This document shows, in pieces, positions 25,023 to 33,039 of a stretch of 64,000 nucleotides of DNA. The stretch lies in the NCBI RefSeq assembly GCF_036226405.1, contig NZ_CP108464.1, forward strand, positions 4,154,001-4,218,000, in the 5' to 3' direction. The stretch's first letter is position 1. Each line of letters begins with the position of its first letter. Position numbers and translations under genes: made by a program. The stretch is from Streptomyces sp. NBC_01260 (lineage in GTDB: Bacteria > Actinomycetota > Actinomycetes > Streptomycetales > Streptomycetaceae). The notes under the pieces were generated by a model. The model was not told the origin of the DNA, searched no databases, and worked only from the letters and a program-made list of their open reading frames with translations.

Positions 25023-26474
25023 GTGACAACCATGACCGAAACTTCCAACGCCGCTCGCTTCCGTGAGTTCAAGATGCCCGACGTGGGCGAGGGACTGACC
25101 GAGGCCGAGATCCTCAAGTGGTTCGTCCAGCCGGGCGACACCGTCACCGACGGCCAGGTCGTCTGCGAGGTCGAGACGGCGAAGGCGGCCGTAGAGCTGC
25201 CGATCCCGTTCGACGGGGTGGTGCACGAGCTGCGCTTCGGCGAGGGCACGACCGTCGACGTCGGCCAGGTGATCATCGCGGTGGACGTGGCGCCGGGCAG
25301 CGGTGACGAGGCCGCGGCCCCGGCTCCGGCTCCGGCTGCGGCTCCGGCTGAGCCGGCCCCCGCGCCCGCCGCCGCGCCGGAGGCCGAGGCGCCGAAGGGC
25401 CGTACGCCCGTCCTGGTCGGCTACGGCGTGGCCGAGTCCTCCACGAAGCGGCGCGCCCGCAAGGGCACGGAGACCGGCCCGCCGGCCGCCGCGTCCGCCG
25501 CGATCCAGGGCGAGATGAACGGGTACGGCACCGCACCCGCCGTACCCGGGACCCGGCCGCTCGCGAAGCCTCCGGTACGGAAGCTGGCGAAGGACCTGGG
25601 CATCGACCTGGCGACGGTCGTCCCGACCGGCGAGGGCGGCGTCATCACCCGCGACGACGTGCACGCGGCGGCGACGCCGGTCCCGGTCCCGGTCCCGGCC
25701 CCCGCGCCGGTGCAGGCCGAGGCCCCGGCCCCGGCCTCGGCGCAGGCTCCGGCCGTGGTCACTTCGATGGGTGCGCGGGAGACGCGTATCCCCGTCAAGG
25801 GCGTGCGGAAGGCCATCGCGCAGGCGATGGTCGGCAGCGCGTTCACGGCGCCGCACGTGACCGAGTTCGTGACGGTCGACGTGACCCGCACGATGAAGCT
25901 GGTCGCGGAGCTCAAGGAGGACAAGGAGATGGCCGGGGTGCGGGTCAATCCGCTCCTGATCATCGCCAAGGCGCTCCTGGTCGCGATCAAGCGGCATCCC
26001 GAGGTCAACGCCGCCTGGGACGAGGCGAACCAGGAGATCGTGCAGAAGCACTACGTGAACCTGGGCATCGCGGCCGCGACCCCGCGCGGACTGATCGTGC
26101 CGAACATCAAGGACGCGCACGAGCAGACGCTCCCGCAACTGGCCGCGTCCCTGGGCGAACTGGTCTCCACGGCCCGCGAGGGCAAGACGTCCCCCGCCGC
26201 GATGGCGGGCGGCACGGTGACCATCACCAACGTCGGCGTCTTCGGCGTCGACACGGGTACGCCGATCCTCAACCCGGGCGAGTCCGCGATCCTCGCGGTC
26301 GGCGCGATCAAGCTCCAGCCGTGGGTCCACAAGGGCAAGGTGAAGCCCCGCCAGGTGACCACCCTGGCGCTCTCCTTCGACCACCGCCTGGTCGACGGCG
26401 AGCTCGGCTCCAAGGTGCTGGCGGATGTCGCCGCGATCCTGGAACAGCCGAAGCGGCTGATCACCTGGGCGTAG
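25023..26474 (+). CDS. bkdH: 2-oxoacid dehydrogenase E2 (dihydrolipoamide acyltransferase), cluster 2
   Basis: A 483-residue E2 protein: lipoyl domain (residues 12-90, lipoyl lysine K54 in ETAKAAVELP), Ala/Pro linker, subunit-binding domain (VRKLAKDLGIDLATVVPTGE), a second Pro/Ala linker, and the acyltransferase core ending in SFDHRLVDGELGSKVL with the active-site His and Asp. GTG 25023 has GAGGA seven bases before it; ATG 25032 three codons later is the other candidate. It ends the operon at a hairpin terminator. As in cluster 1, no E3 gene follows. Confidence 0.9.
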   Translation: MTTMTETSNAARFREFKMPDVGEGLTEAEILKWFVQPGDTVTDGQVVCEVETAKAAVELPIPFDGVVHELRFGEGTTVDVGQVIIAVDVAPGSGDEAAAPAPAPAAAPAEPAPAPAAAPEAEAPKGRTPVLVGYGVAESSTKRRARKGTETGPPAAASAAIQGEMNGYGTAPAVPGTRPLAKPPVRKLAKDLGIDLATVVPTGEGGVITRDDVHAAATPVPVPVPAPAPVQAEAPAPASAQAPAVVTSMGARETRIPVKGVRKAIAQAMVGSAFTAPHVTEFVTVDVTRTMKLVAELKEDKEMAGVRVNPLLIIAKALLVAIKRHPEVNAAWDEANQEIVQKHYVNLGIAAATPRGLIVPNIKDAHEQTLPQLAASLGELVSTAREGKTSPAAMAGGTVTITNVGVFGVDTGTPILNPGESAILAVGAIKLQPWVHKGKVKPRQVTTLALSFDHRLVDGELGSKVLADVAAILEQPKRLITWA

Positions 26475-26496
26475 TCGCCCCGGCGGCAGTTGTGTC

Positions 26497-26531
26497 AGGT
26501 GGGCCCGTGCGAAGTGTGCGCGGGCCCACCT
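26497..26531. terminator. terminator after bkd cluster 2
   Basis: AGGTGGGCCCG at 26497-26507 pairs perfectly with 26521-26531 across a 13-base loop. It lies 23 bases after the E2 stop. Confidence 0.8.
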
Positions 26532-26538
26532 TCCGCTG

Positions 26539-26919
26539 TTACCGGACGTTCCACGCGGAGACGACCGGCTGCCCGCCCTCGGTGGCCAGGATGCTGAGCG
26601 TGCCCGGACGTCACCGTCGGCCAGCAGTGGCCGGATGCGGTCCAACACCGCGTCGGTGCGTGCGGCCCCGCCGTAGTCCCACTCCACCAGATCGGGATCG
26701 GGCCTGACATATGTGAGTCCCGCCGGCTGGGCCAGTCCGCATGGCGCGGGTGAGCGGGCTGCTCGGAACGGCGGCCAGGTGCCGTTGGGCCGGCCTCGGA
26801 GCCAAGGCCTTGGCTGCTGCCTCGCCCGCGTCGGTCAGCGGAACGTCGGTACGGCCGGCGTGCTGCCCGGACAGGCCCCATTCGGTCTGACCGTGCCTGA
26901 TCAGGATCAGTTCGCCCAT
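26539..26919 (-). pseudogene. decayed histidine phosphatase (phosphoglycerate mutase superfamily)
   Basis: The intact-looking start [18 protein letters not shown] carries the RHG catalytic motif. After RAMRT the frame breaks. A second frame continues with [19 protein letters not shown], the usual middle of the family, then jumps to [19 protein letters not shown], and a third frame supplies the normal C-terminus GTLSILATEGGQPVVSAWN before a TAA at 26539. The total is 381 bases where about 600 are expected. So there is one frameshift plus two internal deletions that remove the second catalytic His. The remnant sits at the border between bkd cluster 2 and the accessory stretch. Confidence 0.8.
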
Positions 26920-26949
26920 GGCCGGGCACCGTACCGGGCGACGCGCGCC

Positions 26950-27403
26950 TCAGGGGCGCACAGCCACGTCCGCCCGCCTGCGCAGGGCGAGTTCGGCGAA
27001 GACCGTCTTGCCGACGGAGCGCGGCTCGACGCCCCAGCGGTCGGCGAGCCGGGCGACAATGAGCAGTCCGCGCCCGTAGCAGTCGTCGTCCCCGGCCTCG
27101 CGCAGGCCGGGCAGCCGCTCGCCCCGGGGGGTCGCTGACCTCGATACGCAGGGTGGTGGCGGTGAGGATGAGGTGCACCCGGAAGAGCCGTCCCCGCATG
27201 GAGCCGTGCAGCAGGGCGTTGGTCGCCAACTCGCTCACCAGCAAGGCGACTTCCGCGACGTGGTTGGGGTACCCCCACTCGGACACCAGCCGCACGGCTC
27301 GACGCCGGCAGAGGCTGACGCTGCGGGCGGTGGGGGTGTAGTCGAGGCGGTCCTCGCGGAGGACGGGCTCGGGGGCGGGGACCTTCTCCTGGGCTGCGGT
27401 CAT
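26950..27403 (-). pseudogene. RsbW-like ATP-binding protein, frameshifted in a G6 run
   Basis: From the ATG at 27403 the protein reads as a HATPase_c_3 (anti-sigma/RsbW-like) protein: VALLVSELATNALLHG is the N-box and LRIEVSDP begins the G1 box. At the run of six G at 27126-27131 the frame is lost. Removing one base restores DPRGERLPGLREAGDDDC, then YGRGLLIVARLADRWGVEP (G2 region) and a stop at 26950, for a normal length of 150 residues. It may be a real inactivating indel, a phase-variable tract or a sequencing error. It is divergent from a WhiJ-like regulator pair, where such ATP-binding genes often occur. Confidence 0.8.
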
Positions 27404-27629
27404 GGAAGCGGGCCTCTCGGTGAGGGGGCGGTGGCGATGTCGCGCCTGCGGGGCGCCGGTTCGGGCGCGGGGCGGGGCGGCGAACTTCCGCCGAGCGGTG
27501 CCGCTGTGTGAGCGGAGTGATGCCGAACGTAGCGACCCTTGAGAACTGCGCGCAAGTGAAACGGAGACACTTGTCCCCAATGGGTGATGGTGGTCGACTA
27601 CCGGCCTTGCGGGACGAGACACTGAGTCG

Positions 27630-28508
27630 GTGAATCGAGCGACTCAGCAAGGCAATCGGTCGTCAACTGTCCTCGGCCGCAGACTTGGTAGCGAGCTGTT
27701 CCGCCTGCGTGCTGCGTCCGGGAAGACGCAGCAGCAGGCCGCCCAGGTCATCAGTGCGACCAACTCGAAGATCGTGAAGATGGAGCGGGGATGGGTTCCG
27801 ATGAGGGACCCGGACATCCGCACTCTCTGCGAGTTCTATGGCCTTGCGGACGCGAAGCTCATCAGTCGCCTGCTGGAGGTGGCCCGGCTCGACAGGGAAC
27901 GTCGCAAGGCGAAGGGCTGGTGGAATCAGTACCCGGAGCTGCGCTCTCTGGTTGAGTACGTCGCGCTCGAAGACATCGCGACGGGGATCAGAACCTGGCA
28001 AGGGGCGTTCGTGCCCGGACTGCTTCAGACACCGGACTACGCCAGGGCGCTCGCAGTCGGCAACGCGGACTGGGACGACCCGGAGGAGATCGAGCGTTTC
28101 GTCGAAGCGAAGATCGCTCGCCAGGGGCGCCTGGCGGACAACAACCCGCTCGCTCTGTGGGCGATCGTCGCAGAAGGCGCCTTGCGGCAACTGGTGGGCG
28201 GTCGCGAAGTGATGCGTACGCAACTGGCACGTCTGGCAGAGGCGGCCGCCGAGCCAAATGTCACGGTGCAGGTTGTCCCCTTCCTGGCGGGCTCACACCC
28301 GGGCATGACCAGCGCTTTTAGCGTGGTGTCGTTCGCTGAACCCGGTGCGATGGACGTGGTCTACATGGACACCACGTCGTCTACGCTGTGGCTGGAGAGC
28401 GAGACGGATGCCGCGCGTCACAACGTCACGTTCGGCCGTGTCGCCAGAAACGGACTCGCTCCCCGCGATTCCATCGCTCTGATTGGGCGTATTCGCAAGG
28501 AGCTGTAG
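27630..28508 (+). CDS. XRE-family regulator with DUF5753 (WhiJ-like)
   Basis: A 292-residue protein with an N-terminal helix-turn-helix at about residues 15-70 (LGSELFRLRAASGKTQQQAA, then SATNSKIVKMERGW) and a C-terminal DUF5753 domain (FVPGLLQTPDYARAL, QVVPFLAGSHPGM, VVYMDTTSSTLWLE). This is the WhiJ-type layout, of which Streptomyces genomes hold many paralogues, usually next to a DUF397 gene. The GTG at 27630 starts close to the conserved domain. The DUF397 gene follows after two bases, so the two are one operon. They probably form a toxin-antitoxin-like or developmental switch. Confidence 0.88.
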   Translation: MNRATQQGNRSSTVLGRRLGSELFRLRAASGKTQQQAAQVISATNSKIVKMERGWVPMRDPDIRTLCEFYGLADAKLISRLLEVARLDRERRKAKGWWNQYPELRSLVEYVALEDIATGIRTWQGAFVPGLLQTPDYARALAVGNADWDDPEEIERFVEAKIARQGRLADNNPLALWAIVAEGALRQLVGGREVMRTQLARLAEAAAEPNVTVQVVPFLAGSHPGMTSAFSVVSFAEPGAMDVVYMDTTSSTLWLESETDAARHNVTFGRVARNGLAPRDSIALIGRIRKEL

Positions 28509-28510
28509 TC

Positions 28511-28693
28511 GTGCCCCACTTCGAGTTCGTCAAGTCCAGCTACAGCAGCGGCAACGGCGAGTGCGTCGAAGTAGCCGGCAATGTCCCTGGGGTCATAGCC
28601 GTCCGCGACTCCAAGGATCCCATCGGCCCCCATATCCTCCTCGCCCCCGCCGCGTGGGACGCCTTCCGGGAGGCCTTCGGCCGGGGGGCGTAG
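28511..28693 (+). CDS. DUF397 small protein
   Basis: A 60-residue protein with the full DUF397 signature: FVKSSYSSGNGECVEVA near the N-terminus, then VIAVRDSKDPIGPHI and a C-terminal WDAFREAF. It pairs with the XRE/DUF5753 regulator just upstream; the spacing of two bases implies coupled translation. In related loci the DUF397 protein acts with or against the WhiJ-like partner. The GTG at 28511 is chosen because homology begins there; the open frame further upstream lies inside the XRE gene. Confidence 0.88.
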   Translation: MPHFEFVKSSYSSGNGECVEVAGNVPGVIAVRDSKDPIGPHILLAPAAWDAFREAFGRGA

Positions 28694-28828
28694 GACGCGC
28701 CTTTCGCGTACGGCCCCCGGCCCCGGCTGCGTACCGAACCGAGGCTCGCGGCGAGGGTGACCTCGGTGCCCGTGCCCCCCGTTGAGCAGCCGACGTATTC
28801 ACGAGCTGAGCGGCCTTCGACGCGGCGG

Positions 28829-29794
28829 TCAGGCGGCGCGGCGGGCCTTGCGGCGGCGCACCGCGACGGCGGTGCCGCCACCGGCGACGATCAGCGTGGC
28901 GGCCACACCGGCGATCGCCGCGGTGTTGTCGTTCGTGCCGGTGTCGGCGAGGCCGGAGCCATTGGCCGCGGCCGGCGGGGCGCTGTGGGTCTTCATGGTC
29001 GTGCCGATCCAGCCCGCGTAGGCGGGCGCGCTGGTGTAGAGGCCGGGACCCTGCGAGCACGGCACCTCCGGGGCGCCGGGCCCCGAGGTGACGCCGATCA
29101 GCTCCCAGCTGCCGTCCCGGCCCTTTTGGACCTGCGGTCCGCCGGAGTCCCCGAAGCACGCCATGGCCTTGGGCACCGTGGTGATCGTGCACAGCCGGGT
29201 CCGGTCCGCGTAGCCGGGCGCGCACTCGGATGCGGCGGCCCTGCGGGTGTTCAGTTCCTGGAGCCGGTCCGGGAACTTGAACTCGGTGTCGGCGGTGGTG
29301 CCGAAGCCCAGAAGCCGGGTCGGCGTGCCGGGATGCCCGGCCTGCTCGGCGATCTTGATGGGCTTTTCGGTGACCGGCCGGTCCAGGCGTACCAGAGCCA
29401 GGTCGTTCTTGTTGGCGGCCTTGCCGTCGCCGTTCACATAGTCGGGGTGGACGAAGGTCCGGTCGATCTTCCGGACGGTGCCACCGGACTTGCGTTGGTC
29501 GCTGCCGACACGCACGATGCCGTCCAGCTCCAGGCCTTCGCCCTTCACGCAGTGGGCCGCCGTCAGCACCCACCGCTCATCGATCAGTGACGCCCCGCAG
29601 GTCCCGTCGTGCAGACCCAGTGTCGGGGCCGACTCCGGGATGGTCGCCATGAACGGGTAGCTCTCGGTGGAGTCCGACCCGTTGACGATGGCTCCCGCGT
29701 TGCCGGCCATGACGGTGACGCAGGCAGCGGCGGCGAGAGCGCCGACGGCAGCGGTGCGGGCGGCTCGGCGGCGGGGCGGTGCGAAGCTGAACAC
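28829..29794 (-). CDS. secreted trypsin-like serine protease with LADTG sorting signal
   Basis: A 321-residue S1 protease. A signal peptide ([20 protein letters not shown]) leads to the mature-type N-terminus [15 protein letters not shown]. The catalytic residues are H81 in LTAAHC, Asp in KNDLALVRL and Ser in [10 protein letters not shown]; several Cys pairs are present. The C-terminus carries LADTG near residue 282, then a hydrophobic helix and RRRKARRAA. This is the LAxTG sorting signal used by class E sortases of Streptomyces, so the protease should be covalently attached to the cell wall. The GTG at 29794 follows AAGGA. Confidence 0.9.
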   Translation of the reverse strand: MFSFAPPRRRAARTAAVGALAAAACVTVMAGNAGAIVNGSDSTESYPFMATIPESAPTLGLHDGTCGASLIDERWVLTAAHCVKGEGLELDGIVRVGSDQRKSGGTVRKIDRTFVHPDYVNGDGKAANKNDLALVRLDRPVTEKPIKIAEQAGHPGTPTRLLGFGTTADTEFKFPDRLQELNTRRAAASECAPGYADRTRLCTITTVPKAMACFGDSGGPQVQKGRDGSWELIGVTSGPGAPEVPCSQGPGLYTSAPAYAGWIGTTMKTHSAPPAAANGSGLADTGTNDNTAAIAGVAATLIVAGGGTAVAVRRRKARRAA

Positions 29795-30226
29795 AGAGGG
29801 GTCCTTTTTGTTCGATTGATCCTTATGTATTCAGCTTCGTTGTCCGAGTCCTGCTGGGCCATCCGGGCAACGGGCCGGTCGGTGCTGGGGCCAGCCCCCC
29901 TTCGCGTGGGGGAAAGCTCGTCATTGATGACTCCGCGTGCTCCGCTGCACCGTCAACCGGGGCACCGAGCTGGTGAAGCCGTCCTCGTCGTTCACCGCGC
30001 CTCAATCCGGGGCGGGGGAACTCTCGCCCGAGTCATCCATGTGCCGCCTCTGTGTCGAGCCGGGATCTGATTCTGGCCCTATTGCTGGTTCACGGATGTG
30101 ATCGCGATTCGGAGAGGACCTCAAATTGAGCTCAGATAAGCATCGAAAAACTGTGTGCGCTGCCTTTCCTGTGAGTAACTATGGTCACGGCCGCTCCGGT
30201 GGGATGCGGACAATGGGGAGGTTCTT
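29795..30226. other. intergenic region without a recognised gene
   Basis: This 432-base stretch between the protease start and the small ORF has lower GC than its surroundings, especially 30080-30190. It holds a TGAGCTCA palindrome near 30124. Short open frames here lack ribosome sites and codon bias. Confidence 0.5.
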
Positions 30227-30319
30227 ATGGGCATTATTGAGACTGGATCAGAGCCCGGGACGATAGACGTCGCGCCGCCGGCCGGGAAGAACGTGGGCCG
30301 GTACACGTGGGAAGGCTGA
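30227..30319 (+). CDS. small 30-residue ORF upstream of lipoprotein
   Basis: The ATG at 30227 is preceded by a strong GGGGAGG ribosome site with good spacing. The product is 30 residues (it begins MGIIETGSEPGTIDVA and ends NVGRYTWEG). It overlaps the start of the following lipoprotein gene by 13 bases, which fits a coupled leader peptide. No family is recognised. It could be a leader, a small protein, or the true start of a shifted gene. Confidence 0.45.
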   Translation: MGIIETGSEPGTIDVAPPAGKNVGRYTWEG

Positions 30320-30813
30320 CCGCCTCGCGGGGTGCCGGTTCCAGTCGCGGCATCGCCCTGCTGGCCGTCGCGGTCGCTCTGGGGGTAAGCGGATGCAGTG
30401 GCGATGGGGACTCCGCAACAACGCACCCGTCAGCTTCGAAATCGGCAGTCGCCACTCCTTCTCGGAGCAGCGACAGGGCTGGTCATGTTGACGGAGAGAA
30501 AGTCACGGTAGCGCCCAAGCCCGTAAATGACGGGAAAGTCCTGCTCTCCGCGGCGTCGAAACACGGAAATGCCGAGATGCCGCTTGGGGCCGGAAGCGGA
30601 GTCGAGCCGCTGGCGATTCAGGTGAATTGCCAGGGCAAGGGAACACTCAAGGTGTTCATCGAGCCAGTAGGCGTATCTTTCCCTCTGGAATGCGTAGAGG
30701 GGGAAGTCAGCAGTACCTACAACGAAATGAGGGTCAAAGGAGCTCGCGCTGAGGGCAGTGTGCGGGTGTCGGCGCCTTCGGACGTCCGTTGGGCTCTCAC
30801 AGTCGAACAGTAG
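30307..30813 (+). CDS. putative lipoprotein
   Basis: A 168-residue predicted lipoprotein. The signal peptide contains IALLAVAVALGVSGC, where VSGC is a proper lipobox, so the mature chain begins at that Cys and is membrane-anchored outside the cell. A Ser/Thr-rich linker follows, then a domain with two Cys (QVNCQGKGTLKVFIEP and FPLECVEGEV) and a C-terminal strand VSAPSDVRWALTVEQ. No family is recognised with certainty. The GTG start at 30307 lies inside the 30-residue ORF, suggesting translational coupling. Codon usage is less GC-biased than in the core genes. Confidence 0.7.
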   Translation: MGRLTASRGAGSSRGIALLAVAVALGVSGCSGDGDSATTHPSASKSAVATPSRSSDRAGHVDGEKVTVAPKPVNDGKVLLSAASKHGNAEMPLGAGSGVEPLAIQVNCQGKGTLKVFIEPVGVSFPLECVEGEVSSTYNEMRVKGARAEGSVRVSAPSDVRWALTVEQ

Positions 30814-30837
30814 TCGGCAAGTCCAGTCGGCCGACAC

Positions 30838-30874
30838 CAGGGCCTGTCCGGTGGATCTCGCCGGACAGGCCCTG
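30838..30874. terminator. bidirectional terminator
   Basis: A perfect 14-base-pair stem (arms 30838-30851 and 30861-30874) with a nine-base loop lies between the convergent lipoprotein and DUF1062 genes. Confidence 0.85.
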
Positions 30875-30890
30875 AACTCCCCTGTACAGC

Positions 30891-31439
30891 TCAGCGCTTG
30901 AGCATGAACGCAAAGTCGCCGGAGGTCTTGCCGCTCAGCCGGGTAGCCGAAACGAGCTTCCCCTCCGTGATCAGCCTTTCGACCTCCGCCCGCGGAAGAC
31001 CGCACCCTTCAGCGATCAGCCGCACCGGCCGGACAGGAATCCGCGCCGCGAAGCGGACCGAGATGTCGATCACCTCGTGGTCCGGGTGATCCGGTTCGCC
31101 GGTGTCGAGGCGCCAGGCGCCGTCCCAGTCGAGGGCGATGCGATTGCGGCGCCGTAGGACCGGATCCTGGAGCAGCTCGGCCGCCAGGCCGGGGTCGTTG
31201 TCGTGCATCCGGTCCAGCAGCTCCGGCCGTATGGAGCGCACATGCGTGCGCTCCAGGACCGTGAGCTTTGTGGTGTCCCCGCAAGTGGTGCAGAGAGCGA
31301 GGAGCCAGGCGTCGAGCAGCTTGTGGTGCGCGTTGACGCGGAATTTGCCGTTCGTCCGGAAGCTCTCGGACGCGCACGTGTGGCAGCGGCGGAGAACGCG
31401 TGGCAGGCACGTGGGCATGACGACCCAGTTGTTGAGCAC
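30891..31439 (-). CDS. DUF1062 domain protein
   Basis: A 182-residue cytosolic protein matching DUF1062. Features are a CxxC pair near the N-terminus (RRCHTCASESF), a second CxxC (LCTTCGDTTKL), and a conserved GKFRVNAHHKLLDAWLL segment. The two CxxC pairs suggest a zinc ribbon. The C-terminal third resembles an S4-like fold (LPRAEVERLITEGKLVSA), hinting at nucleic-acid binding. The GTG at 31439 fits the usual start of the family, although no ribosome site is visible. Function is unknown. Confidence 0.8.
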   Translation of the reverse strand: MLNNWVVMPTCLPRVLRRCHTCASESFRTNGKFRVNAHHKLLDAWLLALCTTCGDTTKLTVLERTHVRSIRPELLDRMHDNDPGLAAELLQDPVLRRRNRIALDWDGAWRLDTGEPDHPDHEVIDISVRFAARIPVRPVRLIAEGCGLPRAEVERLITEGKLVSATRLSGKTSGDFAFMLKR

Positions 31440-31942
31440 AGAAGTACACCGGTTTCAGTGAGAAGTCCGCAGCAAAAAGCAGCGCGGCGCACAGGTGCGA
31501 CGCGCGACAGATCAGCACTCGGGAGGTCTCAAACGGTGTACAACGGAACGCCCTTGCGTAGACGACGTGGGTCGGCAGCACGGTAACCGCGCACAGTGGC
31601 GCTGTTCCAATGGTTTTGAAGCGCGTCACGGCAGGCAGGGTCCGTTGCCTGACCGGTCTCTCGGATTCCGGATGTCTCAGCGGGTCGATCGGCCGGCGAC
31701 GTTGAACGTCAAGCTGTGCCCAGAGCCGCCGCCCCCGCGATCAACCCCGCGGCGCGAGGACCCCATCCTTCATCAGATCGGGCGAACTACCATTTTTGAT
31801 GTGGTTGAGCCGAATTGGGCGCCATAGGATCCGTCGAATCGTCCGGAAGAGGGCGGCATTCGTCGCGTATTGCACGCGCCCCCGCTCGTCCCGGTCCAGT
31901 GCGCTGTTCGGACCCTGCGGGGTAGTTCAATTTGGGGTAGAT
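31440..31942. other. intergenic region without a recognised gene
   Basis: This 503-base region separates the divergent DUF1062 gene and the S74-type pair. It has mixed base composition and no reading frame with a ribosome site and coding-like third positions. It presumably contains both promoters. Confidence 0.5.
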
Positions 31943-32458
31943 GTGACCACTTTGGGTCGTAAGGCTGCCGCGGTGATGGCCGCGGCGTTGGCATCGGTGG
32001 GCGTGGGCAGCGGCGCCATCGCTTCGGCGGAGACCCCGTCGGCGCCATCGTGCAGCGGGGCGGAGTGCCCCAGTCTCCAGCCGGTCAACTTGTCAGCCAG
32101 TCAGGGCTCGTTGAACGTCACACAGATGCAGCTGGAGAACCTCGCCGCGACCGCCGTCGACGCTGTCACCGGACAGCCCATCCGCGGAGCGCAGGTGCAG
32201 TTCTACACCACCGGCGGTCGACTGCTGGGGGCGGCCTACACGAACTACAACGGCATCGCCGGGATCAGCGCATCGGAGAATCTCGGCCCAGGCACGGTCC
32301 AGGAACTGCTGACCGGCTACAACGCGGTGCTGGTCGGGGACGGCATCCACACCCCGGCCTCCGCTCACGGGGCGATCACCGTGGGAGACGACGGAAGTCT
32401 GCTCTTCAGTGACCGCAAGCTCAAGCGGGACGTGCTCCTGATCGACTGGAGCCGGTAG
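31943..32458 (+). CDS. secreted protein ending in an S74-type SDxxLK motif
   Basis: A 171-residue exported protein. The signal peptide is LGRKAAAVMAAALASVGVGS with a likely cut after AIASA. The middle looks like a beta-sandwich domain (DAVTGQPIRGAQVQFYTTGG then AAYTNYNGIAGIS). The C-terminus carries FSDRKLKRDV: Ser156 and Lys161 fit the Ser/Lys dyad that starts the peptidase S74 (endosialidase intramolecular chaperone) domain, but the chain stops ten residues later. The rest of such a domain is found in the next ORF. The GTG at 31943 follows GGGG; the frame opens earlier at 31796, without signal-peptide logic. Confidence 0.7.
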   Translation: MTTLGRKAAAVMAAALASVGVGSGAIASAETPSAPSCSGAECPSLQPVNLSASQGSLNVTQMQLENLAATAVDAVTGQPIRGAQVQFYTTGGRLLGAAYTNYNGIAGISASENLGPGTVQELLTGYNAVLVGDGIHTPASAHGAITVGDDGSLLFSDRKLKRDVLLIDWSR

Positions 32459-32460
32459 CG

Positions 32461-32931
32461 GTGCGGGTCTTCCGCCGGCGGTCCCGGGTCCCTGATCGCA
32501 GTGCCCCGGCTCGGCTTTCGGCTGAGGCGCGGGAGAGCGGCGGTGTGGCTGCGGCCGGCGCCGTCAGCGGCTATGCGGTCCTGGAGACCGTGGCCGCGCT
32601 GCCCGTCAGTAGCTGGCGCTATCTCTGGGAGCCCGAAGAGGTGCGGCACATCGGGCCGATGGCTCAGGACTGGCACGCCGCCTTCGGCTTCAACCAGGAC
32701 GACACCACCATCAACCCGGTCGACGCCAATGGCGTCCTCCTGGTGTGCGTCCAGGCGCTCACCCGCCGGGTGGAAGAACTCACGGCCGAAGTGGGCCGTC
32801 TGCGGGCCGAGGGCGTGAACGAACCAGAGGTCGCGCGACAGGGATCTCGCGCCGGGGTCCCGGATGAATCCGGGCAGACCGATCAGGCAATGGCCCCTGC
32901 CACCGTAGTTCGCGTGGGTGAGAGCCGGTAA
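32461..32931 (+). CDS. S74-like (tail-fibre chaperone) domain protein
   Basis: A 156-residue protein. Residues about 40-115 match the second half of peptidase S74 domains: VLETVAALPVSSWRYLWEP, then VRHIGPMAQDWHAAFGF and VDANGVLLVCVQALTRRVEE, ending in a short coiled coil. The N-terminal SD-x-x-LK motif is missing here and is found at the end of the preceding gene, which is in another frame and stops two bases before this GTG. The first 38 residues are Arg/Ala-rich with no signal peptide. It depends on translational coupling, since no ribosome site is visible. Confidence 0.65.
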   Translation: MRVFRRRSRVPDRSAPARLSAEARESGGVAAAGAVSGYAVLETVAALPVSSWRYLWEPEEVRHIGPMAQDWHAAFGFNQDDTTINPVDANGVLLVCVQALTRRVEELTAEVGRLRAEGVNEPEVARQGSRAGVPDESGQTDQAMAPATVVRVGESR

Positions 32932-33039
32932 CGCCGGGGTGTGCGCTTACCCGTGAGGTAATCGCCCTGGGCTGCCCGTTCCGGCAACAATGGTGACGTC
33001 CACGTCGGAGGACGTGGGTCGCGAACTGGAGGAGCAGCC

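Noticed and set aside
28540..28881. Minus-strand frame overlapping the DUF397 and protease genes
   Set aside because: Third positions look coding over a short part, but it lacks a plausible start site and overlaps two supported genes.
29823..30005. 60-residue minus-strand frame upstream of the protease
   Set aside because: Composition is non-coding and it has no recognisable features.
31495..31827. 110-residue open frame in the gap before the S74-type pair
   Set aside because: No ribosome site, mixed third-position use and no recognisable family.
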